DNA of 64,000 bases from JALHST01 sp038316335 (GTDB lineage Bacteria > Bacteroidota > Bacteroidia > Flavobacteriales > Flavobacteriaceae), in assembly GCA_038316335.1 (NCBI GenBank), contig JBBQAM010000003.1, forward strand, positions 1-64,000, written 5' to 3'. Every line of letters begins with the position of its first letter. The first letter of the stretch is position 1. Below are positions 45,357-54,875 of the stretch, piece after piece. Under the pieces are notes generated by a model, which saw only the letters and a list, made by a program, of their open reading frames with translations, was not told the origin of the DNA and did no database searches. The translations under genes were made by a program, and so were the position numbers.

Positions 45357-47021
45357 TTAGATCCGGTCTAGGGAAAAATTGGAATGTTCCTCGATTTTAT
45401 CGATCAATTCATTCTTCCATTCTAAAATTTGCAGCGCATCCGAATTAAAAATACGCCTGAATTCCTCGAGGATAGGTTCCATCAAATCTTTAACACTTTC
45501 AATATCGAAATAGAGTCTGCCAGTCCTACGGATAAAGAAATCCATTGGGTTTTGCACCATTTCATAATCAACACCGAATCGAAGTTCGGCCTTCGCCATG
45601 CGAACGAATAAATCCTTGTCATTTAAAGTTGTATAGGTATCTAAAATCGTTTCCGTTTGTTTGCCATAGTTGGTAACCAAATACCATGCATCATATTCTG
45701 CAAACCCTTCCGATTGTATGCGTTCGTATACTTCAGCAATATATTTTTTGACGTGTTTTGACTTATTAAAACCCACATTTCCACACAGGGGAATCGCTTC
45801 GGTAGTGCACTGCTCAATGGGAATCTTGTATTCTTCCTCCATCTTTTTGGCAACACGATCAACTACGCGTTCGGCCATTTTACGATACCCGGTCAATTTT
45901 CCTCCCGCTATGCTTATTAGTCCGGTTTCAGAAGTAAAAATCTCATCTTTTCGTGAAAGTTCAGAGGCCGATTTTCCTTCTTCATGGATAAGGGGTCGTA
46001 GGCCTGCCCAAGAAGAAACAATGTCTTGCAACTCCAAATTTATTTTGGGAAACATATTGTTCACTGCCGAAAGCAAATATATGGCATCGGCCAAATCGAT
46101 TCTTACATGGTCCTTATCCTTGCTGTAGTTGGTGTCGGTAGTGCCGACATAAGTTATCTTGCCTCTTGGTATAGCGAACATCATACGACCGTCGGGAATG
46201 TCAAAATAAACCGACTGGCGTACCGGCAATTTTTCAAACGGAAACACCAAATGCACCCCTTTGGTAAGATGAAGTTGCTTACCTTTTTTGGAATGGTTCA
46301 GATTGCGCAATTCGTCAACCCAAGGTCCTGCGGCATTGATGACAGACTTAGATTTGATCTTGAATTCGTTTCCTGAAAGCACATCTTTTACGTGAACCCC
46401 TCGAATTTCATTATCGGTATATAAAAAATCATCTACTTCGGCATAGTTCAATGCCATCGCACCGAACTGCAAGCTGGTTTTTATATTTTCAATGGTCAAA
46501 CGAGCATCATCTGTGCGATATTCCGCATAGTATCCTGCTCCTTTTACTATTTTTTTGGGCAATAAAGGTTCCAATTTCATGGCCTCCTTTTTTTCGAGCA
46601 TTTTACGCTTATCATCCCCGCTTACTTGTGCCAGAATATCATACACTTTTAGGCCAATTGATGTCAACCATTTGCCATACGAGCCGTTTTCGATCAAAGG
46701 CAACAACATCTTTTCGGGTAGTACCAAATGCGGCGCCAGTTTATGTACGATGGCCCTTTCGGAACCTACTTCCTTGACCAACCAAAAATCGAACTGCTTA
46801 AGATAGCGAAGCCCTCCATGTATTAACTTGGTGGACTTACTACTGGTACCAGAGGCAAAATCGCCTTTTTCGACCAGAGCAACCTTCAATCCTCTCGATG
46901 CAGCATCAAGGGCAATTCCACCCCCGGTAATACCACCGCCAATAACCACAAGGTCAAATTCATGCTTCGTGAGTTTTGAAATGGTCTTTGATCGATCAAG
47001 ATTAGAGAATTTTATGTTCAT
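45357..47021 (-). CDS. glpD: Aerobic glycerol-3-phosphate dehydrogenase
   Basis: 554-aa FAD enzyme feeding electrons from glycerol-3-phosphate to quinones at the inner membrane. The FAD motif is VIGGGITGGGIALDAASRG (about residues 26-44), followed by VEKGDFASGTSSKSTKLIHG. The C-terminal DAO_C helical domain includes VTNYGKQTETILDTY. It lies 115 nt downstream of glpK on the same strand and is probably co-transcribed. No glycerol facilitator gene is seen in the window. Confidence 0.96.
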   Translation of the reverse strand: MNIKFSNLDRSKTISKLTKHEFDLVVIGGGITGGGIALDAASRGLKVALVEKGDFASGTSSKSTKLIHGGLRYLKQFDFWLVKEVGSERAIVHKLAPHLVLPEKMLLPLIENGSYGKWLTSIGLKVYDILAQVSGDDKRKMLEKKEAMKLEPLLPKKIVKGAGYYAEYRTDDARLTIENIKTSLQFGAMALNYAEVDDFLYTDNEIRGVHVKDVLSGNEFKIKSKSVINAAGPWVDELRNLNHSKKGKQLHLTKGVHLVFPFEKLPVRQSVYFDIPDGRMMFAIPRGKITYVGTTDTNYSKDKDHVRIDLADAIYLLSAVNNMFPKINLELQDIVSSWAGLRPLIHEEGKSASELSRKDEIFTSETGLISIAGGKLTGYRKMAERVVDRVAKKMEEEYKIPIEQCTTEAIPLCGNVGFNKSKHVKKYIAEVYERIQSEGFAEYDAWYLVTNYGKQTETILDTYTTLNDKDLFVRMAKAELRFGVDYEMVQNPMDFFIRRTGRLYFDIESVKDLMEPILEEFRRIFNSDALQILEWKNELIDKIEEHSNFSLDRI

Positions 47022-47136
47022 GGTATTCGAATATCATTAAATAAGGGCGGATGTTCTAGCTGATGTGGCTGACCAATGAGTTGGTGCGCTAGCATCTTTT
47101 CGCTTTAGGGAGGCGAAGGTCACTGGGAACTTTTTT

Positions 47137-48624
47137 CTATTGTGCTTCCCATCCTTTGGTACGTTCCACTGCCTTTTGCCAATTCTTATACAGACGTTTA
47201 CGTTTGACCCTATCAAAAGAGGGTTTAAAGATTCGGTCCATGGGCCGATTTTGGTCAATATCGGCCTGTTTCCAGAGCCCTACTTGTATGCCTGCCAAGA
47301 AGGCGGCTCCCATGGCCGTTGATTCTATCACTTCGGGTCGATGCACCTCGGTATCTAAAATATCAGCTTGAAATTGCATCAAATAGTTGTTGGCACAGGC
47401 CCCACCGTCAACCCGTAGATTTTTCAATTCAATGCCTGAATCCTCTTCCATGGCTTTTAGGATATCCTTGGTCTGAAAGGCCAAAGATTCTAAAGTGGCC
47501 CTTACCAAGTGGGCCTTACCGGTATCCCTGGTCAGTCCAAAAATGGCGCCCCGGGCGTACATATCCCAGTAGGGAGCTCCTAAACCTGCAAATGCAGGGA
47601 CCACATAGACCGAGTTTTCTCCTTTAACGGATGCTGCCAAAGCCTCCGTTTCCTTGGCATCCTTGATCAATTCAAGTCCGTCGCGAAGCCACTGAATGGC
47701 GGCACCTGCGATAAAAATACTTCCTTCAAAGGCATAGTTGACCTTCCCGCCCAAACCATACGCTATTGTGGTCAAGAGTCCGTTTTTTGAAAACTGCGGG
47801 GTTTCCCCGGTGTTCATAAGCATGAAACAGCCAGTACCATACGTGTTTTTGGCGGTTCCCTTTTTAAAACAACCCTGACCAAACAGGGCCGCCTGTTGAT
47901 CTCCTGCGATTCCTGCAATGGGAATAGGTATCCCGTCAATTTCGAAATCCCCGAAATGATATGCAGAGGGTTTCACTTCGGGAAGCATTATTTTTGGAAT
48001 GCCCAAGGCATTCAATAATTTATCATCCCATTTAAGGTTCACGATATCGTAGATCATCGTTCTGGAAGCATTGGTATAATCAGTTAGGTGGCTTTTCCCT
48101 TTGGTCATATTCCAAATCAGCCAAGTATCAATCGTACCCATTGACAAATCACCGTTTTCGGCCTTCTTTTTAGCGCCTTTTACATTGTCGAGTATCCATT
48201 TGATCTTGGTTCCAGAAAAATAAGAGTCAATGACCAATCCCGTCGTTTTGCGAACATAATCGGTAAGCCCTGCTTTTTTAAGGTCTTCACAGATATCCGC
48301 AGTGCGTTTATCTTGCCAAACAATTGCGTTATAGACCGGTTTCCCTGTATTTTTATCCCAAACCACGGTCGTTTCCCTTTGATTTGTTATCCCAATTGCC
48401 TTAATGTCGGAGACCTGCACGTTTGCCTTTTTCAGAAGTTCTTTTAGAACGCCCAACTGGGTGTCCAAAATTTCCATGGGATCATGTTCGACCCATCCCG
48501 ATTTTGGAAAAATCTGCTTGAATTCCTTTTGGGCCATGCCTTTGATCTTACCGTTCTGATCTACGAGCAAGGCCCGTGAACTAGTGGTTCCTTGATCGAG
48601 TGAAATAATATATTGTTTTGACAT
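47137..48624 (-). CDS. glpK: Glycerol kinase
   Basis: 495-aa FGGY-family kinase making glycerol-3-phosphate from glycerol and ATP. The N-terminal phosphate loop is [17 protein letters not shown]. Substrate residues lie in [14 protein letters not shown], and the C-terminal FGGY domain has [20 protein letters not shown]. Length and motifs are standard. It heads the glpK-glpD unit. Two routes to the same metabolite, GlpK and GpsA, lie face to face in this locus. Confidence 0.97.
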   Translation of the reverse strand: MSKQYIISLDQGTTSSRALLVDQNGKIKGMAQKEFKQIFPKSGWVEHDPMEILDTQLGVLKELLKKANVQVSDIKAIGITNQRETTVVWDKNTGKPVYNAIVWQDKRTADICEDLKKAGLTDYVRKTTGLVIDSYFSGTKIKWILDNVKGAKKKAENGDLSMGTIDTWLIWNMTKGKSHLTDYTNASRTMIYDIVNLKWDDKLLNALGIPKIMLPEVKPSAYHFGDFEIDGIPIPIAGIAGDQQAALFGQGCFKKGTAKNTYGTGCFMLMNTGETPQFSKNGLLTTIAYGLGGKVNYAFEGSIFIAGAAIQWLRDGLELIKDAKETEALAASVKGENSVYVVPAFAGLGAPYWDMYARGAIFGLTRDTGKAHLVRATLESLAFQTKDILKAMEEDSGIELKNLRVDGGACANNYLMQFQADILDTEVHRPEVIESTAMGAAFLAGIQVGLWKQADIDQNRPMDRIFKPSFDRVKRKRLYKNWQKAVERTKGWEAQ

Positions 48625-48712
48625 AATTATGCGATATGGACTGATCTTTAAATATAATGTTTAAAATACGGTTCACAAAGTGAGATTTATGAAGTCAAAT
48701 ATGGAAGTATGC

Positions 48713-49021
48713 TCATTTGAAAAAATCATATTCCCGTTCTACCTGACAAATACGCACTTTATACCAGCTGTACCAATCCTTGATTCCTCTTTTTTGAGCG
48801 TCTAAATGTTCGGTATTTGACTTCCAATTTGCAATGGCTTCAAGGCTTTCCCAGTAACTTACTGTAATTCCAAGCTCTGACCGGGCACTTTCCATTCCTA
48901 AATACCCTGGTTGTTCTTTTGCTGATTTCTCCATAAGTTCGGCCATTTGCCCATAACCGTTTTCCCCATTTGTGCGGAGCGAAGTAAAAATTACGGCATA
49001 GTACCTTTTAAAGGGTCGCAT
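48713..49021 (-). CDS. Antibiotic biosynthesis monooxygenase (ABM)-like protein
   Basis: 102 aa with the dimeric ferredoxin-like ABM fold: YYAVIFTSLRT as first strand, GYGQMAELMEKSAKEQPGYLGMESARSE, then VSYWESLEAIANWKSNTEH, and ending in the WYSWYKVRICQVEREYDF strand. Relatives include heme- or quinone-degrading monooxygenases and stress proteins. Catalytic function cannot be assigned. It stands alone on the minus strand. Confidence 0.8.
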   Translation of the reverse strand: MRPFKRYYAVIFTSLRTNGENGYGQMAELMEKSAKEQPGYLGMESARSELGITVSYWESLEAIANWKSNTEHLDAQKRGIKDWYSWYKVRICQVEREYDFFK

Positions 49022-49099
49022 TTTTATAACTTTTGTTTTATAACGAAAATAGCATAATTATTGGCCAGCATGAAATACCTATTGATTATCGATGACTCT

Positions 49100-49456
49100 C
49101 TATAAAATGTAATTTTTCTCGAGAAAATAAAGAACAAGGGCCTCCTTCATTAATACCGATTGTTCCCCTGCCTTCAATGCGGGCAATTCTTCCTTTATGA
49201 TGTAATGGGGCCAACCTTCTTCATCAAAAAAACTAAATTCATAAAAACCATAAGGTTCCAAAAGTCTACAAATGGCGATATGCATAAGGTTCAACTTCTC
49301 GTCCTTTTTGTATTTTCGGTGGTATTGCCCTAGTTCTTGTACACCTACAAGATAGATAATCGCATCAAGTTCTAATGGGTCGCCATCGGCAAACTGGGCA
49401 GATAGTTTGTCAACCAGTAATTGCCACCTTTCCTTTAATTGAATGTCTCTTGACAT
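49100..49456 (-). CDS. Conserved-looking hypothetical protein
   Basis: 118 aa from the ATG at 49454-49456 (MSRDIQLKERWQLLVDKL); the longer TTG-started frame is not favoured. It looks soluble and mainly helical: DPLELDAIIYLVGVQELGQY, YKKDEKLNLMHIAICRLLEP. An acidic turn EFSFFDEEGWPHYII precedes the C-terminal helix. No signal peptide, no known motif. Function unknown. It is divergent from cvpA (82-nt gap). Confidence 0.75.
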   Translation of the reverse strand: MSRDIQLKERWQLLVDKLSAQFADGDPLELDAIIYLVGVQELGQYHRKYKKDEKLNLMHIAICRLLEPYGFYEFSFFDEEGWPHYIIKEELPALKAGEQSVLMKEALVLYFLEKNYIL

Positions 49457-49538
49457 AGTGCCTAAAATTCTAATCCCATTTTTGGACAAGGCATAAAGGT
49501 ACAAATCAAAGTTCTATATTTGCTATAATATCACGGTC

Positions 49539-50048
49539 ATGAATTTTTTAGATATCGTCTTCGGACTATTGCTACTCTGGGGAACCTGGAGGGGCCTTAA
49601 TAATGGTTTGCTTATTGAACTCGCCGCGATCGCCGCCTTGATCGCCGGGATTTACGGGGCTATTCATTTTTCATACATCACTGGGGAATATCTGTCAAAA
49701 AATATGCACTGGGATGAGCGTTATATGAATATCGCAGCCTTTGTAATCACCTTTATTATCATTGTTATACTCGTACACCTGGCTGGAAAATTTTTAACGA
49801 AGATTGCCAATATTGCCATGTTGGGTCTCTTGAATAAAATTGCAGGTGCCATTTTCGGCACCCTAAAAGTCGCCGTAATTTTAGGCGCACTTCTTATCTT
49901 TTTTGACCAAATTGGCCATTCCTCTATTTTCATAGATGCAGAAACCAAACGGGAATCAAAATTTTATTCCCCTCTAAAAGAAATTGGTGCTTTTGTGTTT
50001 TCCAAGGTACTCAGGGGTGAAGTAGTAAAAGATGAAAGTGAAGAATAA
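49539..50048 (+). CDS. CvpA family membrane protein
   Basis: 169 aa with four predicted membrane helices. MNFLDIVFGLLLLWGTWRGL and GLLIELAAIAALIAGIYG match the CvpA N-terminus (colicin V production protein). In other bacteria CvpA affects envelope homeostasis and purine-related phenotypes; the molecular role is unclear. The short C-terminal tail is acidic (VVKDESEE). It stands alone on the plus strand, convergent with the proline racemase-like gene. Confidence 0.9.
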   Translation: MNFLDIVFGLLLLWGTWRGLNNGLLIELAAIAALIAGIYGAIHFSYITGEYLSKNMHWDERYMNIAAFVITFIIIVILVHLAGKFLTKIANIAMLGLLNKIAGAIFGTLKVAVILGALLIFFDQIGHSSIFIDAETKRESKFYSPLKEIGAFVFSKVLRGEVVKDESEE

Positions 50049-50080
50049 TTAGATGGAGCAATCTGAAAATCGTTCTGTAG

Positions 50081-51148
50081 CTAACGAAAAATAAATCCAT
50101 TTTGTATAGGGTCGTTTGGGTCGAGGAAAAATGTATGTATTCCAGTAATATGGGCGGTACCTTCGACTTCGGGAATGACCGCATTGTAAGGACCATAGGC
50201 GGCTTCTGAAACAATTGAACCTTTAAAGACGGATCCCGTTATGCCTTCAAAAGTCATAACTTCACCTACTTCGATCTGATTACGTTTCCTGTGGATGGCC
50301 ATTCTACCCGAAACTCCAGAACCGGTAGGGCACCTATCGACTTCCCCCTCGGCGAAAACACAAATGTTTCGGCTATCTACATGCGGCGTATCGGATTCCC
50401 CGATAAATATGGTTCCATAAAGAAATCCCAGGTCTTCTTCAAACGGATGAAAAATTTGAAAATCCTCGCGGATTACCGCCTGTTTTATAGCCATCCCCAT
50501 CGCAATCAAACTAGGATACGATGTGGCATTCAAGTCAAAATCGAAGTGGTTCTTTGCTAAATCTACATACGCATAGAATGCCCCGCCATAGGCCAAATCA
50601 TAAGTAACCGTGCCAAATCGATCGACCGATACGGTCCTGTCTAGACCCACTACAAAACTGGGCACCCCGTGAAATCGAACGCTGGCGACCATCCCATTCT
50701 TAACAGTTACATACGAGTTAATTCGACCGCAAGGAGCATCGATTTTTAAAATAGTATCACCCTCTGTTACTGGGATCCATTGCATAGTGACAGCCAGTGT
50801 TGAGATAGCGATAATGGCATGGCCACACATGGTGCTATATCCTTCGTTGTGCAGAAAAAGTATGCCAAAATCGGCCTGCTCATCATTCGGAGGAATCAAA
50901 AGACAGCCATACATATCTGCATGGCCACGCGGCTCATGCATCAGCAATTTACGCAAGTGATCATAATGTTCCTTGCAATACCTTCGACGCTCCAAGATCG
51001 TACTACCTTTAAGTGGTGGAAAGCCATCAATGATTACCCGTAATGGTTCCCCGCCCGTATGCAGGTCGATGGTCTGAATGGCTAGCCACTCGTCAGGCGG
51101 ATTAAAATTAGTTTTTATTTGGGCAGTTTTAAACACATTAGTTCCCAT
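50081..51148 (-). CDS. Proline racemase / hydroxyproline 2-epimerase family enzyme
   Basis: 355 aa from the ATG at 51146-51148, overlapping the cyclodeaminase-like gene by 11 nt. A longer frame upstream adds residues that are only the neighbour read in another frame. Both catalytic cysteines are present: STMCGHAIIAIS (first) and VDRCPTGSGVSG (second). This argues for a racemase/epimerase rather than the dehydratase subtype, which has Thr at one position. TIDLHTGGEPLRVI is the family start. With its partner it probably channels proline or 4-hydroxyproline into catabolism. Confidence 0.9.
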   Translation of the reverse strand: MGTNVFKTAQIKTNFNPPDEWLAIQTIDLHTGGEPLRVIIDGFPPLKGSTILERRRYCKEHYDHLRKLLMHEPRGHADMYGCLLIPPNDEQADFGILFLHNEGYSTMCGHAIIAISTLAVTMQWIPVTEGDTILKIDAPCGRINSYVTVKNGMVASVRFHGVPSFVVGLDRTVSVDRFGTVTYDLAYGGAFYAYVDLAKNHFDFDLNATSYPSLIAMGMAIKQAVIREDFQIFHPFEEDLGFLYGTIFIGESDTPHVDSRNICVFAEGEVDRCPTGSGVSGRMAIHRKRNQIEVGEVMTFEGITGSVFKGSIVSEAAYGPYNAVIPEVEGTAHITGIHTFFLDPNDPIQNGFIFR

Positions 51149-52100
51149 GTACAAACCTATTATAATAATATGAGGCCGCCACCAAATCTTCCAAGGCATG
51201 ACCCACCGATTTAAATATGGTGATTTCATCTTCGGATGACCTTCCTTTGGCAGAACCGGAACAGAGCCCAAAGAGGTCACCTTTGATATCCGCTTCCTTT
51301 AGCACACCATTTTGTATCGGGATGACTAGGTCGCCACTTTCTTTCGGGGCTCCTTGTAAGGTGTCTACAAAGATCGATCCCCTGGAAATGGTTGCATCAT
51401 CAGCCTCGCGCATGTCACTTTTATAGGAGCCTACTAAATCAACATGTTGTCCTAGGCGAAGCATATTTCCCAGGACCAGGGGCGTTTTGGACAGGGTTGC
51501 ACATGAAACAATATCGACTTCACCGATTTTTTCTTCAATAGAACCCGCGACCTCGATTTGAAAGCTAGCATTCGATAGGGATTCACATACGCTTTGGGCC
51601 TTCTTACTATCGCGACCCCACACATAAACTTTCTTTATAGGCCTTACACAAGCATGCGCCATAATTAAATTGGTCGAAAGTGCCCCCGTACCTATCATTA
51701 ATAAAGAAGATGACCTCTGATTTGACAAATAGAAAGATGCCAAGGCAGAGGCAGCGGCGGTGCGCTTTGCAGTCAGACCCTTTGCCTCAAGGGTAGCCAA
51801 TACAGTCCCGAATCGGGCATCCAATAAAATATAAATTCCCTGAACTGACGGTTTCCCAAATTGGCCGTTTTCAGGACTCACGGTAGCAATCTTGACACCT
51901 GCATGACTTCCTGGATTCCATGAAGGCATCAACAAAAGTGTTGAATCAGGGCCCACGTCCGGATTTGGAAAATCAAGGTGGTAACGTTGTGGTGTAATAA
52001 TATCAGAAGATTCGAAACCTGATTTCAAGGCCGCAATCAATTCCAGGAAATCATCGGATGAATACATAAAATCATCTCCAATACGCACAATTTTCTCCAT
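51138..52100 (-). CDS. Ornithine cyclodeaminase/mu-crystallin family protein
   Basis: 320 aa from the ATG at 52098-52100 (MEKIVRIGDDFMYSSDDFLE), the usual family length. An ATG at 52169 would add 23 untypical residues. The NAD(P)-binding motif is LLMIGTGALSTNLIMAHA (about residue 135), and LLMPSWNPGSHAGVKIATV carries the substrate region. Family members beside proline racemases are often delta-1-pyrroline-2-carboxylate reductases, which form proline from the cyclic imine. That reading fits the overlap with the racemase/epimerase gene but is inference. Confidence 0.88.
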   Translation of the reverse strand: MEKIVRIGDDFMYSSDDFLELIAALKSGFESSDIITPQRYHLDFPNPDVGPDSTLLLMPSWNPGSHAGVKIATVSPENGQFGKPSVQGIYILLDARFGTVLATLEAKGLTAKRTAAASALASFYLSNQRSSSLLMIGTGALSTNLIMAHACVRPIKKVYVWGRDSKKAQSVCESLSNASFQIEVAGSIEEKIGEVDIVSCATLSKTPLVLGNMLRLGQHVDLVGSYKSDMREADDATISRGSIFVDTLQGAPKESGDLVIPIQNGVLKEADIKGDLFGLCSGSAKGRSSEDEITIFKSVGHALEDLVAASYYYNRFVHGN

Positions 52101-52399
52101 AGAATAAAAGTATGGAAATAATACGGTGTCCATGGCCGGTTTTTGAAAGAAGAAAGAAGCATGTCCCATACCCGTGATTTCCTTTAGATTTGTAAAATAG
52201 CTTCTCGGATCCTTAGTGGCTTTAAACCAAAATAATCGATACTACTAATATAGAGATTGCCAAAAAATTGATCGGCAAAAGGCGCTTAGGAGTATTATGA
52301 AAGTCACCCTATAGTATTTAGGGTGCATTTCGTCGATTTTAAGCGATAGAATGGCAAAATGTATTCTTCTTTGTACTTGAATTGTAATCCACGACTGTT

Positions 52400-52831
52400 T
52401 TGAAATTATTAAAGGATACCCTTCCTCACAAAAGCGCCTTGCATGTGCTAACGTATGATTTTGGGGATGTTTTTTTATATGACACCTTTGTTATCGCCGA
52501 ATTTTATGCCGGGGTAGTGGTCACTTGGGATCCTATAGGCCGAATGATTACCGATGAAATCAGAAGCATCTATGGCACAAATGCCAAGGAACTGATTTAT
52601 ATCAGTAACCGAATAAACAATTATTCGGTCAGTCCATCGGATTGGATAAAATTCTATTCCCAAAATTATAGCCTTCGTGGTTATGCTATCGTAGGATATA
52701 CCAAAAGAAGTTATTTCAATGCCCTGTTGGAGAAAATCTTTGTTCGAACCCAAATCAAATGGTTCGACGCCCTTGATCCGGCCATTCAATGGGCCCAGGG
52801 AATTCGTAGCCAAAGCGAAAAGACAAATTAA
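52400..52831 (+). CDS. Unknown cytoplasmic protein, possibly STAS-like
   Basis: 143 aa. The only usable start is TTG at 52400 (an in-frame TAA lies at 52385-52387). The sequence alternates strands and helices (FGDVFLYDTFVIAEFYAGVV, IGRMITDEIRSIYGTNAKEL, NYSLRGYAIVGYTKRSYF), which suggests a SpoIIAA/STAS-like alpha/beta fold. This is a weak similarity judged by eye. The upstream region carries the TGCATTTCGTCGAT motif at 52324-52337. Confidence 0.65.
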   Translation: MKLLKDTLPHKSALHVLTYDFGDVFLYDTFVIAEFYAGVVVTWDPIGRMITDEIRSIYGTNAKELIYISNRINNYSVSPSDWIKFYSQNYSLRGYAIVGYTKRSYFNALLEKIFVRTQIKWFDALDPAIQWAQGIRSQSEKTN

Positions 52832-53119
52832 CACCGATCCCCTTACTACTGTATTCATCATTTTAACCCGAAAGTTTTCACGTGATGCAATGCAGTTCTT
52901 TTTCACCCTTAGCTTAAAACCATTTTTGGCCTTAAGAATTCATTATGTTCCTTGAAATATACCGTTCATCGAAAATATCGATTATTTTAAAGGCGACGTT
53001 TATTTTTGTTTTATCATTACAGGGTTGGATTTCCCCTTCAACATTGAACCGATAGCAAATCGGCCCCCCTTTCTTGGCATACTACCTACTAGAGACCTAC
53101 CTACGATTTAGAACATTGT

Positions 53120-53608
53120 ATGATTTGGAAATTCAAATATACTATCATTGTATTATTTGTTTTGGTGGTTACGTCCTGTAGCAAGGAATCTTTCGACCAA
53201 GCCAGTATACCGGAAGCCCACAACGAAGTGGCTATTGAGCAGGAGCTCTTGGGCCTCGTGAATGCCCATAGAAAAAGCTTGGGCTACGATGCCCTGGAAT
53301 ATAGTGAAATTGCCTATGATTATGCCAATAAGCATACCGATTATATGATTGCCAAAGGAGGCATTAACCACGATAATTTTAGTTCAAGAGCCTCAAGTAT
53401 CTCCTCGGAAGTCAATGCCGAAATGGTTGCCGAAAATGTTGCAAAAGATTATCCCAATGCTGCCGAAACCATGCAAGGATGGCTACAAAGTGCGAGCCAC
53501 AAAAAAACGATGGAAGGTGAGTTTTCACACACCGCTGTTAGTGTGAAAAAAGACGCCAAGGGTAATTTATATTTCACCCAATTGTTCTTCCGATTGGCTT
53601 CCCAATAA
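53120..53608 (+). CDS. CAP (SCP/PR1)-domain lipoprotein
   Basis: 162 aa with a lipoprotein signal (MIWKFKYTIIVLFVLVVTSC, then SKESFDQ). A CAP domain follows: LLGLVNAHRKSLGYDALEYS, HTDYMIAKGGINHDNF, AENVAKDYPNAAETMQGWL and SASHKKTMEGEFSHTAVSV. The tetrad His/Glu positions (HDNF; AENV; HTAV) are conserved. Bacterial CAP proteins are secreted and of mostly unknown activity. The next gene starts 96 nt downstream behind its own -7 box. Confidence 0.92.
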   Translation: MIWKFKYTIIVLFVLVVTSCSKESFDQASIPEAHNEVAIEQELLGLVNAHRKSLGYDALEYSEIAYDYANKHTDYMIAKGGINHDNFSSRASSISSEVNAEMVAENVAKDYPNAAETMQGWLQSASHKKTMEGEFSHTAVSVKKDAKGNLYFTQLFFRLASQ

Positions 53609-53622
53609 CCAATTACTTTTCT

Positions 53623-53630
53623 TAAATTTG
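53623..53630 (+). promoter_or_regulatory. Putative -7 box for 3-hydroxyanthranilate dioxygenase
   Basis: TAAATTTG fits TAnnTTTG exactly, 75 nt before the ATG at 53705. A -33 TTG at the right spacing is not obvious. Confidence 0.35.
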
Positions 53631-53704
53631 AGTACGTTTCAAATGGTTATGCTTCCAATATGGGAGCCAATTAACTGAAACTTTACGTAATCATCATAAA
53701 AAAG

Positions 53705-54244
53705 ATGCCGATACAGCCCCCTTTCAACTTGCCTGCATGGATCGAGGAAAATAGGGATTCCTTGAAACCGCCCGTCGGCAATAAAAATCTATACAAAGAA
53801 GCCGATGACTATATTGTCATGGTTGTTGCAGGGCCAAATGCCCGCAAGGATTATCATTACAATGAAACTGAGGAACTTTTTTATCAATTAGAAGGTCATA
53901 TTTTGATTCATATTCAGGAAGATGGTCAAAAAAAAACATTTAAATTAGGACCAGGTGATATGTACCTACATCCTGCAAAAGTACCGCATTCACCCGTGCG
54001 CTTGGAAGGGTCGATCGGCCTCGTGGTTGAACGCAAACGTGCGGGAATGAACGTTGATGATGGCCTTATATGGTATTGTGATAATTGTAACCATAAACTA
54101 TATGAAGCCTATTTTACCCTTCACGATATCGAAAAGGACTTCCTAGCACACTTTAAACATTTTTATGGCTCAAAAGCACTTCGCACTTGTAATAATTGTG
54201 GCACTATAATGCCTGTTGATGAACGCTTTCTCTCGAATGAATGA
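53705..54244 (+). CDS. 3-hydroxyanthranilate 3,4-dioxygenase
   Basis: 179-aa cupin Fe(II) enzyme that opens 3-hydroxyanthranilate to 2-amino-3-carboxymuconate semialdehyde in the kynurenine pathway to quinolinate/NAD or full degradation. PPFNLPAWIEENRDSLKPPV is the family start. Iron ligands are in DYHYNETEELFYQLEGHI (His, Glu) and LHPAKVPHSP (His). The bacterial-type C-terminal rubredoxin-like site has two CxxC pairs, WYCDNCNHKLYE and RTCNNCGTIMP. Kynurenine monooxygenase and kynureninase are not in the window. The DUF1304 gene follows after 3 nt. Confidence 0.95.
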   Translation: MPIQPPFNLPAWIEENRDSLKPPVGNKNLYKEADDYIVMVVAGPNARKDYHYNETEELFYQLEGHILIHIQEDGQKKTFKLGPGDMYLHPAKVPHSPVRLEGSIGLVVERKRAGMNVDDGLIWYCDNCNHKLYEAYFTLHDIEKDFLAHFKHFYGSKALRTCNNCGTIMPVDERFLSNE

Positions 54245-54247
54245 TTT

Positions 54248-54625
54248 ATGGACATAGTTCTCACCATCCTTATAAGCCTTGTTGCCCTACTGCATTTGTA
54301 TTTTATGTGGTTTGAAATGTTCGCTTGGACCACTCGAGGTAAAAAAATATTCAAGGATTTTCCCAAAGAACTTTTTGAGCCCACCAAAAGTTTGGCAGCC
54401 AATCAGGGTCTTTACAATGGCTTTTTAGCACTAGGTCTTATCTGGACCTTTTTCATTGAAGATACGCTTTGGCGATTCAATATTTCACTGTTTTTCTTAG
54501 GTTGTGTATCAATTGCAGGGATTTTTGGGGGCATTAGTGCAGACCGAAAAATATTTATGATACAGGCATTTCCAGCCTTGTTGGCTATCCTTCTACTCAT
54601 CCTTGGGAAGTATGGGTACTTTTAA
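54248..54625 (+). CDS. DUF1304 small membrane protein
   Basis: 125 aa with four predicted membrane helices, fitting DUF1304: VLTILISLVALLHLYFMWFE, then FAWTTRGKKIFKD and SLAANQGLYNGFLALGLIW. The conserved NQGLYNGFLA motif is clear. Function unknown; it is a single-domain inner-membrane family. The gene begins 3 nt after the dioxygenase stop, so co-transcription is near certain, but a joint role is not established. Confidence 0.9.
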   Translation: MDIVLTILISLVALLHLYFMWFEMFAWTTRGKKIFKDFPKELFEPTKSLAANQGLYNGFLALGLIWTFFIEDTLWRFNISLFFLGCVSIAGIFGGISADRKIFMIQAFPALLAILLLILGKYGYF

Positions 54626-54875
54626 AAAAGTTGTCGATTAACGTCAACGATCTTGCGCACTAAACAATTACAATAGCCTTTAATACCCTATTTTTACCCT
54701 CGAAAGCCTATCAAAGTATAAGGGATGATGCAATGTGGGTTTGGTTTTTCTTAAATTGTATCAATGGTTTGTTTTGGTAGTAAAAAGTACATTTTATCAA
54801 CTTTTTTGATCACTATTTCCTATACGAAAAAATGCGCCTTAATTTTGAACAGACCTTGGAACGGAACCACAACAC

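Noticed and set aside
45357..48624. Complete glpFKD operon
   Set aside because: glpK and glpD are present but no aquaglyceroporin gene was found in or next to the unit.
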